Origin: Clusia tigrina
Taxonomy: Eukaryota > Arthropoda > Insecta > Diptera > Clusiidae
Length of the DNA stretch: 64,000 nt
Direction of reading: 5' to 3'
NCBI GenBank assembly: GCA_920105625.2
Contig: OV050031.1
Coordinates: forward strand, 133,940,014-134,004,013
Under the pieces are notes generated by a model. The model did no database searches. It was not told the DNA's origin and saw only the letters and a list, made by a program, of their open reading frames with translations. Below, in pieces: positions 51,784 to 62,224 of this stretch (within the stretch, counting starts at the first letter, position 1; each line of letters opens with the position of its first letter). The position numbers were made by a program, and so were the translations under genes.

Positions 51784-54700
51784 GACGGGACGTTTGACGG
51801 AAATCACCAGACAATAAAATCATAGCGCCTCCAAAACGTCTTGAATCATTGCATAAATCCTTCATGGTTCGATTAACTGCTTCCAATGCTCGTTTATGCG
51901 CCATTGTGCATTCATCCCAAATGATGATTTTACAACATTGCAACACTTTTCCCATAGCGGAATTTCTACTAATGTTGCATGTGGGTTCTTCAACCACTTG
52001 GAGATTCAACGACAATTTCAGCGCTGAATGTGCTGTTCGGCCTCCTTCCAACAACGTAGCTGCTATTCCTGAAGAAGCGACTGCCAAAGCAATTTCAGAT
52101 CTGGAACGAATAGAAGCCAAAAGCAAAGAAATGAGAAATGTTTTCCCAGTACCACCGGGCGCATCGATAAAAAATATTCCCCCCTTTCCGTCATCAATCG
52201 CCTTCATCAATATTTCATACACGATTTTCTGCTCAGGATTTAACAATGGAATATTATCACAAACTATTTGGCTCAATGCGTCTCGATCATATTGACGTTC
52301 TCGGTCTAATGCTTGATTGAAAGCATCGTGCATTGAACGATTAGGCGCTGGTATTCCTTAAGTACACAACAAATTGCCGCTAATAAGCAAACATATATCC
52401 TCAATCACAATCAACGATTCATTGTGAATATCATCAGTCATTCCCAAATTTAAATCTCCGGTTGCAGCACGAAGTCGATGCAAAAAATCCTCTGACATGT
52501 CGTCCTTGTATTTATCCCACAAATCTTTCGGATTTAATGGATTTCCCGTCGAAATTATGATTGCAAACAATGAACGTATTTGATTTGCAGGAGCGCACAT
52601 AATTGCATCAGCAAGAGTCATATCCCAATGTGTATCATTCTCCAGCAATTGCAAACGTTGACAGGCATCACGATATGTAGGACAGAGTACTCCATCGACG
52701 GTTCGAAGTGACTCGAATGAAGTTGGCCCACGAACATTCACCAACAGTAATCGCAAATAGAAACATTCTGCATTTCTAGATGGATGCACTGTGTAAATAC
52801 GAACAATGGCATCTGTTGAGAACACATCTGCATTATCTGGAACTCGCTCGCCTTGCTTTCGCCGTTGAAAGTTTTTCGATGAAGCATTCCAAGTGTAATA
52901 ACGCGGCATCTGAGAGTAGAGCAATGTTCGTGCGAATGGATCACTCTCGCATGTCGAAAAGAAACTGGTCAATGTTGTAGCTGGTGGTCTTTCAGCACGT
53001 TGAATGGCATTGTGTTCAGTGAAATAAACACGTTGACCATTCTCCAGATACACCGCCAAATGAACTACAGTTGGATGACGTTCATGAATTGGAAATGGAA
53101 AAAGTCAGCAAAGAGCTTGCAACTAACATATCTTCCAATTTGATACCGCGTTACTTCATCATCGGCATTTGGATCCGGAACACCAAACGCCATATCACTA
53201 CCTTTTGTGATATACTTGCAAACGTATTTGATTGCTTTAATCGAATTACAGTCCTCCACATTGATATGCGCATCAAATGTTTTGGAAAGTAATGGTGAAT
53301 ATGGAACAATCCAACTGTTATCGACCACAACATCATTTTGTTTCACTTTCAATATAACTGTTCTGCCATTATCATCAGGTGAACGACGTCGATAAAGTGG
53401 ATATCCGTCGTTGCCTGTAATAGTTTCCACAGTGAGAGGACGTGGGTAGCGTTTAGAACACTTGCCGTTAGCCATGCATGGTGAATCCATGTTATTGTTG
53501 CCACACGGTCCGTGAATCATATTCTTGATGACTATATCATACAATTCTATGCATAGTAGTTCATCGAACTTACTTTCTTCGTTGTTTCTTCACCTAATAA
53601 CAAATGAATCCAAAGTATCAAATAAATGCAAAGTTTGAAAATAGAATTAAGATTCCATTTAATTGATTGATTTGGTGACATGATTAAAGAAAGAAGTCTA
53701 CTAACCAGTAACTGGATTTAACATTTTGATGTTAAAATTGTAGCCGTCATCACCTTTCCAAATTATGAGCGGATACTGAAGTGCATCATACGACCGATGC
53801 GTCTCACTAATACGTTGCGTCAGTACAATATCCCGTGACTCCATTTGCTCACCGACTACAATAATGGCAACCTCATCAATTGTCGGTGCATTGTATTGAC
53901 GTTCGTGCGCTCCGTTAGGCCTTTTATCCGCTTTAATCACGATGTGATGATCATCTGTTAGCATTATGTCTAACGCATTCTTAAATAATCCAATCAATTC
54001 ATTATGGTCATGAAGCAGTCGTTGCAATTCTCTGATGATGTCTTCTTTCGTTCTGTTGTACAGTGTACTACGACGGTTTATTTCATCGCTCTCGATCCCA
54101 ATGAAATAGATTTGTAAGAAATTGTATTCGCCATCAGGAAGCGGCAATAACGACCCAGCACGATGATGCACCTGCCTTTGAATCTGGTTACTAAGAGACG
54201 AATTCAAAATTAATAAAATGCGATCATTCAAAGGAAACGGATGAGTACTCATTCGAGCAGGAATTACCTTGAACGACGGATTATATCCGCTTTCATTGAT
54301 AATTGATGCAGCGAAAGAAGTCATTTGAAAGCACCCATTATAGTTCTGAAGATTTGCAAGATATTGTTTTGATTCTCTTGTTACGCCTTCTAGATACGAT
54401 CGCAATGGTTCCGGTGGCGATGGCAATGCTGGCAATTTAACTTTCCACTAAGGCAACACAATGCAGGTGTTTCTCCTGGAAATTTCAATGCGTTGCAATG
54501 TGGACATACTACAGCCATTGATCCAATTTGAACGGCAGGAAGAGATCGATAATCGAGTGCACAATCATATCGGAATGCTACTCGAAGCAAATTGTCATTG
54601 ACAGCACTTCTTCTTTGTTGTCTATTTTGATTATTTATTCGTCGACTTTGCATCGATAAATTTCCATATCGATTTACTCGACGATTTTGTTGTGCCAATC

Positions 54701-54820
54701 TACGCGAATCGATTACCGCCTGCTGTTGTTCTTCTGTTTGTTGCGCACGACCAAATCGCAATGAAGAAATCCGAATCTGTAATGCGCAATGGCCGGCAAA
54801 CGTTATTTGATCGAACAAAA
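51784..54820 (-). pseudogene. Helitron 4 fragment (same family as Helitron 3)
   Basis: Minus-strand RepHel remnant, very similar to 39,262-43,110. N-terminal Cys-rich part 54,818-54,390 is in one frame; conserved block 54,435-53,701 ends at the intron (GT at 53,702). Next to it a deletion removes the Rep nuclease core: sequence equal to about 40,552-41,150 of Helitron 3 is gone. The piece 53,544-53,065 follows, then 53,059-52,358 to a TAA, then the helicase N-half 52,333-51,790 with intact Walker A (DAPGGTGKT) and IIWDECTMAHKR. Both ends are truncated: the 3' end abuts a LINE at 51,783 and the 5' end stops at about 54,820. It is inactive. Confidence 0.88.
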
Positions 54821-55139
54821 CAAAATTTTCAAAAATTATCCAGTATTAAATAAAAAAAATATAAATATCAATTTAATAAAATAATTAAAAAAAATTAATA
54901 TTTCAAGCAATATTTTCAATGCAACGGGCGAATATACAGCAACAGGTAAAACATTACTTTCATAATTGAAAAATTTCTAGCAACGACTTACTTCTTTCAG
55001 ATAATAATATAGAACGCAGGTTGATGGCAATTGAGGAATCTCAAAAAACTATATTATCAATGCTCGTGTTATTCAATACGAAACAACAACTTTTAAAAAA
55101 AATTTTCAAAATGGATTTTAAACAAGACTCCAATTCAAG
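54821..55139. other. AT-rich stretch with one possible exon
   Basis: Mostly AT-rich. At 55,000 a TTCTTTCAG acceptor-like site precedes an open plus-strand stretch (RRLMAIEESQKTILSMLV) up to about 55,145. It could be an orphan exon or a transposon piece; not recognised. Confidence 0.3.
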
Positions 55140-56243
55140 AGTTTGAAGAAAACTCTAAGCCCCAGGTCGGCCAATTGCTGAAGAATCGCAGAGGAAAGGG
55201 TTCCAAGCTCAGTCACTGCGACCGTTGAACACCGCCCCGCAGATGTCGAGATCAGCACCCAAGCCATACAACCGTTGGCAGAATCTACTGTCCAGAATCT
55301 GGAACGTAGAAAAGTTACGATTGCCAGGGATGATGTTGAGACGATTCAATCGGTGGTGACTTTACAAGTTCGTGCAAAAACCGAGATATGCAGGAGAGCC
55401 ATACCCTTCATAGATACTTCGGCGAGTGTTCCTTTCATATCGAGAGTGGTGAAACATTTCACTAATACGTTTAAGAACATCGCGGTATATTTGGATCAGA
55501 TAGAAGGACCGTCATTGATGGAGAAATCTTCGTGCCATGCCAACTGCGATATGGCCAACTGTCGACCTGCAGCGACTCCCCTAGACAGCAGTTTCCAAGT
55601 CAGGTGCGACAACGAAAAGTGCAAGAAAGTGGAGATGATAGCATACCATTCTCTTATCGGTGCATTAATGTACTTGTCGTTAACAACGAGCCAAGATATA
55701 TTGTATTCAGTGGGCAAGCTGGCTCAGCGAAATACAAATCCACATGCCGAGCACGAAAGAGGTGCAAAACACTTTTACGGTACTTGTCGAAAACCGCAGA
55801 TTTTGAACTACATTACGCGTTGACTCAAAATTCAGTTTATGGCTTCGTCGATGCTGATTGGGGTGGAGATTCCCAAAATCGTAAGTTCTATACTGGTTAC
55901 GAATTTGTTTTATGTTGGAGCGCTTTTTCCTGGGAAAGTAAGAAACTGTGTGCTGTTGCTTTGAGTAGCACTGAAGCGGAGTACGTACCTTTATCAAAAG
56001 CATTAGACACCTATTATTATACACAGCGACAACTTGAGCGCGTAGCAGCTGGCAAAGAATCCTGTTTTTCACGCACGTAGCAAGCACATAGATATAAAAT
56101 ATCATCACATTCGAGGGGTGCTTAAAACCGGAGATGTTTTGTTAGAGTATGTTAACACAAATGATATGGTAGCTGATGTATTTACTACAAATTTACCTAA
56201 AATTAAGCATATAAAGTTTACTAAGTTACTGGGTCTTTGTTAG
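55140..56243 (+). pseudogene. Copia-type pol fragment (RNase H end), chimeric 5' side
   Basis: The right part is Ty1/copia pol. It has MANCRPAATPLDSSF, SLIGALMYLSLTTSQDILYSVGKLAQ, then after a frameshift near 55,780 LLRYLSKTADFELHY, GFVDADWGGDSQNRK, SWESKKLCAVALSSTEAEYVPLS (RNase H acidic residues) and the final NTNDMVADVFTTNLP to a TAG at 56,241-56,243. A second frameshift lies near 56,070. The left part (55,275-55,470) instead shows an aspartic-protease-like IPFIDTSASVPF string not expected next to copia RNase H, so the piece may be a chimera. Integrase and most of RT are absent. Confidence 0.8.
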
Positions 56244-56314
56244 TAATGATTCGCTATTATTATTAATTAAATTTGTAATACACTTGTAAACGAAATGCTA
56301 GCGTTGAGAAGGTG

Positions 56315-56470
56315 TGTTGAAAGATCATTGTGTGGCTCAACTTGCAATTGAACTTTAAGCAGTCATTCGTTTCCATGCTTTCCGCTTTGAAATAATCTAT
56401 TATAAGTTAGTTCCTAAATAAATGTGATTGGAGACAGTTATTTTGCATGTTTTCTTTCAATGCAAGACAG
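56315..56470 (+). repeat. Putative copia 3' LTR start
   Basis: A purine-rich GCGTTGAGAAGG precedes TGTTGAAAGATCATTG, as expected for a copia polypurine tract and LTR start. AAATAAA follows at about 56,416. The right edge cannot be fixed without a second LTR. Confidence 0.4.
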
Positions 56471-57689
56471 TATTAGGTATTCGTTTTAAATATAAATAGT
56501 TTTTTTGAAATATTCAAACAATTTTATAACTATACTTTTTTATTCCAGAGGATAAACTCAAGACATCTGCAACAGGTTTATCACTCTCGGAGCAGCTAAA
56601 AACATCGCTTCCTAAGATGCAAATCTAGAACAATATTTCCCATTAAAACCTTGGACGAATTGGGAAAGGTTAACGAAGAGAGTGGAAGAATTGGTGGTAA
56701 ATTTGGAAGTGTTTAAATGAAAAAAATTTGGTAATAGCAGAAAGGTTTAATAATTGAAATATGAATTGGAAATAATTATGAAGTATTACGTTTTTGTTTT
56801 CAAATAAATTACTACGTAAGCTATTTTAATATAATATTTCAGGTCAACTCTTTGAGAGTATTTCGGCTCCAGAAAATCTTTACAAAAATCTGCATAGAAC
56901 ATTCTCTTCTTCCGAAAATTAGAATACCAATGGAGAGCCGAGTAATACCGATCAGTTTTGTGCATTGCGTATTATTTACTTTAATAAATAAAAGAGGAAC
57001 GTGTATGACTTCATTCTTGCCTAACTGAATAACGCTTACATAAGCCGGCCACCCTCTTAATAAAAGTAAATCGAATTCGTCGTTCAAAGTAAGCATTATG
57101 GGTTGTTGATGTTAGTTTTGTGATGCTTTTGATTTTGAAGATTGCCGCATTTCGTCTGAAGAAGCTCATAAATTTCACAAAATCTAATCCAATTAAACAT
57201 TTCTTCCGTCAATGAATATGTGCAATTTTAGGAAGTTGTTGCATTTCCGTATAAGCTATATTAAAGAAATTGTTAGATTGGATTTTATTGTTATGGTAGT
57301 AAAAGCAAGAATTTTGCAGATGTATTAAAATTTTTTATATTTATTTTCCATAAATTATCCATCGTTTTATGATTGGCACTATAATGAAATATTTCATGAC
57401 TGCTATAGAAAAATAATGTTAGATGTACATAGTATGATGAAATTCCAAATTTAAGAAAATATTCTAGTAATAAAACTAATAGAAATTTTACAAGTTGTTG
57501 AACTCTTGCGATTCTGGTGCGATTTTTTTTTAAGTGGTGAGTTCGGTAGGCCTATTCCCCAATAATGCTATTGCAGAAGGCATTACAAATAGCCGCATGT
57601 ACCACTGGAAGATATGGTAACTGAAATTTAGAGTTCGAATTATTGACCCGTTTTTTGTTTAAATTTTACCCTCTTACCCTATTGTATGC
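56471..57689. other. AT-rich stretch, no identified gene
   Basis: Two overlapping minus-strand open stretches occur at about 57,216-56,990 and 57,096-56,839 (85 codons). Neither has a domain I recognise. Their position just 3' of the P-like transposase relic allows that they are further decayed parts of it, but I cannot show this. Confidence 0.35.
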
Positions 57690-58440
57690 AGCCACATAGC
57701 CAGACACCCTATATAATTATCTAATGCTGCCCTTCCCATTAGCTCGTCCATTATAATTACACAATTTCTATGTAGTGGAGACATTGCTGCTACAGCTTTT
57801 TGAAAAGTTACTGAGTACATTACTGTTGAATCCTGTTCCCAGTCGTTTTACAGGACTCCAACGATATAATGTAGAAAGTGAAGACAAAGTGAAATTTAAG
57901 TTTTCTCGCAGGAATTGCATGCTTTTGCTAGATAAATAGTAATTTAAATTTTGCAGCAAACACTTCTGATCATTAGTGTATTTCGCCGCCTGTCAGAAGT
58001 GATAGCTTTAGCATATTATTTGGCATTTCGTTTTGCTCCGTCATTATTCCGAATAGAGTCGCACCACTGATTCCCAATACGGGACTTCCACAAATCAATT
58101 TCCTTTTGTTTTTCCCTTATCTGTGATTGCAGTTCCTTTATTTCTTGTGATTGCTTTTGGCACTTGCTAATGTAGACCCGTAACATACGACTACTATTCT
58201 CGCAATGAGAACATGGGAATAATTGTAATTGGTATTTGTCACTCACCCAGTTCGACCTCTACCGAATCCACTATCTGGTTTTCTATATATAAATTTTCTA
58301 CAATAAGAGGTTCAATATCTATACTTGTAAGGAAAATAATATAATGTACTAAGAGATGATGTCGATTTGCAAGTGGGCATACAGCATTTGCGAATGTGTC
58401 CACACTTACTACCGAAGGTGGGATATATTAAATTTTCCCA
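57690..58440 (-). pseudogene. P-element/THAP9-like transposase relic
   Basis: Minus-strand pieces in a plausible order. A Cys-containing stretch (CCMPTCKSTSS, about 58,400-58,370) is compatible with a decayed THAP zinc finger. A Gln/Glu/Lys-rich coiled coil (58,246-58,016: EIKELQSQIREKQKEIDLW) follows. Then comes a segment (57,959-57,768) with LSSKSMQFLREN and LSSLSTLYRW that resembles the region before the catalytic core in P/THAP9 transposases, and in another frame VIIMDELMGR (about 57,765-57,735), similar to the first catalytic Asp block. Frames are interrupted. No terminal repeats found. Recognition is by pattern, so a different THAP-coiled-coil gene remains possible. Confidence 0.5.
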
Positions 58441-59860
58441 ATCATCACGTCCTATTAAATTTGTAATAAGGTATCAAAAATATTATATAGAATAATTGTT
58501 ATCATATGTTTTATTCTAAGCGAAGACAGACAGACAGATATGACGAATACTAACCTCTTTTTCTATGCTTAAGGGTAAACAGTATAAAAGTACATTTAAG
58601 TTTTACACTAACACAGATTTTCTGTTGGTAAAGCACCTACTCTTAGCCCCTTATGACCTAAAATAACCCCGCTCAAAATGCTGTCAGCAAACTCTGCTAA
58701 TATGCGATAATTTTTCCACATTAATTTTCAAATTTCTGCTATACTCTAGCAATCCCTCCAATGGTATTTGAAATAAACGTATACCGCTAGATTCCCTGGC
58801 AGAACAATGCCTTACAACACAAACGCGCGCATTTTCTGTAGAAAACATTTTTAATTTCCTAATACACTACGGACTTAAAAGTTATTTAAGGAAAACGCAC
58901 AAAAATCCAATAATTTTGATCACAAAATTCCAGCAAAGCCACAAGTCGATCTTAACACATTTGCATGCAAGTGAATAAAGGAATTTGCAAATATTACCGT
59001 TAATTATATTTTTAGAAATTTTTGAATAAACTTTAATTAGCAGCCATGAAATAGTTTAATAAGCAGCCATGAAATAGTTTAGTACACTGCAAATTATGTA
59101 ATGCTGAATAATTTATTGAAAATAGTAAGATTTTTGTGTAATTATTTCTAAAAATAATTACTTATGTTATACTATTTAAAAAAAAGTAATGGCGCTGGAC
59201 TTGAACTCGAACTCCAAAGCCATTTCACCAAATATGAATTTAATTTCTGGCAGCAGCAAATATATTTGGTTCAGTAAGATTAATTATAAGATTATAAGTA
59301 AGATTATAAAAATAATTGTTAATTTACTTAAAAAAAAGATATGAACAATTAAAAAAAATTAAAAAATATATTCCTCTGCGGATTTGAACCCGGCATCGTA
59401 AAGCTGACCAACACTTTACCACTGGCACTATTGATGCTTATAAACTTTCTGCTAATTTTGCGACATTTAGGGCTCCAAACTGTTTTGAATTCATTAGTCC
59501 AACAACAGAAGGTTTATTAAATTCTGTGCCTTTGCCCAACATTGGCTACGATCCAGTTTCCTATATGGAAATATTCAAAATGAAATGATAATAGTAATTT
59601 ATATATTAAAGTAAGTCCCAAAAAATATTTGTACAAAAAAATACATTTTACTAATTTAAAATTTAGAAGAAATTTTGAAACTTTTTTCTTTGAAATCAAA
59701 TTTTTTGAAAGTTCATATTAAATTCACTGTTAACATACCGCTGTTCTAATAATTTTTAGCAGAAAAATGTTACATTTTGATATCTGTTCCACGACAATGC
59801 CACGAATGGCATTTCCCCTGTTTGCTCAAGAGCGACTTGCATAGTCTTGTTGTATATTGT
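58441..59860. other. AT-rich stretch with tRNA-like promoter boxes
   Basis: No protein gene. On the minus strand 59,427-59,380 shows an A-box-like TGCCAGTGGTAAAGTGTTGG and a perfect B-box GGTTCAAATCC. A second weaker B-box-like AGTTCAAGTCC lies at 59,207-59,197, followed on that strand by a T-run. The T-arm does not pair properly, so these look like tRNA-derived (SINE or tRNA-pseudogene) relics. Confidence 0.4.
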
Positions 59861-59867
59861 CTTTGTC

Positions 59868-60360
59868 TTAACTGCAGTTTACGCTTAACTGCAGTTTAAC
59901 ATCGCATTTAAATGAACAAATTCCCATTCAATTGTTTTTGTGTAAAAGTGAGTTAACTCACATTCAAAACAGAGTTAACTCAATTTTGTTGCTTACAAAC
60001 TCCAGAACAGGAGTATGTTAACAGCGGCATCCATATATGTATATAAATGTAAATATATTGACAGCTTGCTTGCAACCGCAACCAGCGCAGGAGGTAAATG
60101 AACAAAAGAAGCGACCATGAATTGCACTTTGTGTGGTAGAATTTATATAAAAATGTTCTTTATTTTCAATGTTCTTTATTTTTGGCAGAAATATATATTT
60201 TCTGCAATAAAAGAAGGTTTACTATTATATGGAAATAGCAAATCCTAAAAAAGCAAATAAAAAAAACTTGAGAGTCGCAAATGCCCCTGACATACAAATG
60301 CCTATGCACTGGTAAACTCAATTCCGGTGGAGACACTTGACATATCTTAACTGCAGTTTA
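59868..60360. repeat. Cluster of short palindromes
   Basis: TTAACTGCAGTTTA occurs three times (59,868-59,881; 59,885-59,898; 60,347-60,360), each with the palindromic core AACTGCAGTT. The perfect 14-bp palindrome GTGAGTTAACTCAC lies at 59,949-59,962 and GAGTTAACTC again at 59,972-59,981. Confidence 0.7.
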
Positions 60361-62190
60361 GCTTTCGGTGGAAGCGCGATATTAAACTTCAAATTTCAAA
60401 CGCTTAAAAAAAACACGTACACTATAAACGGTAAAGAAAAGTTTCCTACTATTAAGAATTTTAAAACCTAAAGCGTAATTTTGCGATATAAGGTTAAAAT
60501 TATACAGCTTTACTTATTAATATATTCAAATACTTTTTTACATAGTTTTTACTTCATTTATATAAAAAATCTCATATGATTTTATTTTATGCATTTTTGT
60601 ATAAATATTAATTTCAAACAAAAAATTTGTATATTAGGTTAAGTAATTCTGATCTGATTTTATTATCTTTTGACTACTGTCAAAATAAAGTATTGATAAA
60701 ATAAAAATTTGTTCAAATGGTCATATCATTTGTAATCAGAACCGTATTAATTAATAATCCACATTTTGTAAAAATTTACTAATATTTAATACAGAATATC
60801 CCATTATTATTATTTTACAAAAGTGAAGCAATGTATTTGAGTAAGCGAAAGAAAGTTAATTATTACTAGAGGAACAATATGTAAGCATTAGTAATGCTAT
60901 TTACAAGTCATAAATTTAAATAATGTTATTCTGATGTACTCAGTAGATTTGTTTTAAAGAAAATAAGCAAAGGCGAGTTTTAAATTAGTATATTTTTAAA
61001 AAAACACAAAATGTTTCCTTGAAACAGAATTCCGTGTCTGGATTTAACATATATTAATAGATGTTAAAATGTTTGGGGTATATATCCATTCATCCTATAA
61101 AATATTTTATTGGTATTCAACTCCAATGATTTGCTAGCGCATTTTGTTGTTTTATTCGTTTATATTCATTAGAAGGAAGAAATCAAACAAAAAATTGTGT
61201 ACCACTTTAAGCAGTTCTTATGTATTTCTCCATTTCTCTCACTTTCGTTTATTTTGAACAATAGCTAATCGCACATTGCTTATGTTTGACAATTCCGGAA
61301 TTACGAAATTCACCTTGCAGTCACCATGTAAGTAAATTCACCTTAGTCAAACTACTACAGATTTGCCCATGCTTTAGTGTGCGCAAAATGAAAGACGTTT
61401 CTCTGTCCCTGTAGTGAAAATTATAAACAGTCGTCAAAATATACTAGTAAATTTAACAGTCAAAAAATCAAGTTGTTAGTTTACTAGTTCAAAACTTATC
61501 TATAAGTTAACCAATTGCTGACTTCTGCGGCACTTCATTGTGTGTTTAATATATTTTGAGTATTTTTTGTTCCTTTCTTGTCAATTTGACTAAAAAAAAG
61601 TAAAGACATTGGTATTTGAATAAAAATAGTTATTATTCTTTTTATAATTTCAATTGCTTTTGTAATTCCTCAATTAAGAGATAAATCTTCAATTTAACGC
61701 GTGTTTTAAAATTAAAGATTAACATATATAAAAAAAAAAATTCAATTGAAATGCATGGAAAAGTCAACAGTCATTGTGAAAGGAGGTTTCACAATCCCGA
61801 GTCCGCGCTCGACAAGTTTTTAAAAGAAGGGTCGATTTTCAAGTGAATAAGATTTTATTCGTAAAACTATATATTACATAAAAATTAAATAAGGTTTTAA
61901 ACCGTTTTTGCCACGACTTTAAAAATTCTTGTTTATTTCTCCATATACAAACGCGAACTGACTGTACTCTTCCAAGTCTCTAAACGCGTAAGCTATTTTT
62001 TTAAAAACGGTATTTAACAGTTATTCCAAGGCTATCAAATATAAATGCGTATAATAGAATATGTAGACAAAAGGGGGGAAAAAACTATATACATATGTAA
62101 TGAGAAACATATCAAAAATTCTATGATAATCAAAACACCCAGTAGGAAAAAATAGAAATCAAATATTTTAAAATACTCCGTTCGGCGGTA
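60361..62190. other. AT-rich stretch, includes part of a BEL/Pao LTR
   Basis: No reading frame of note. TGTGAAA-GGAGG-TTTCACA near 61,775 is an inverted repeat. The right part (up to 62,193) should be the 3' LTR of the BEL/Pao element on the right, but its left edge cannot be set from one LTR. Confidence 0.45.
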
Positions 62191-62204
62191 ACATTCTCCC
62201 CCTC
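62191..62204 (-). promoter_or_regulatory. Polypurine tract / LTR start of BEL/Pao element 2
   Basis: Minus-strand GAGGGGGAGAA followed by TGTTACCGCC: a polypurine tract (62,194-62,204) and the first bases of a 3' LTR (right edge 62,193). Confidence 0.6.
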
Positions 62205-62224
62205 GTAAGCGAGTCCAAACGCGC

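Noticed and set aside
59380..59427. Functional tRNA gene on the minus strand
   Set aside because: The T-stem does not pair and I could not form an acceptor stem; only the promoter-like boxes are convincing.
59517..59699. 60-codon minus-strand ORF
   Set aside because: AT-rich chance frame without domain or neighbours that support it.
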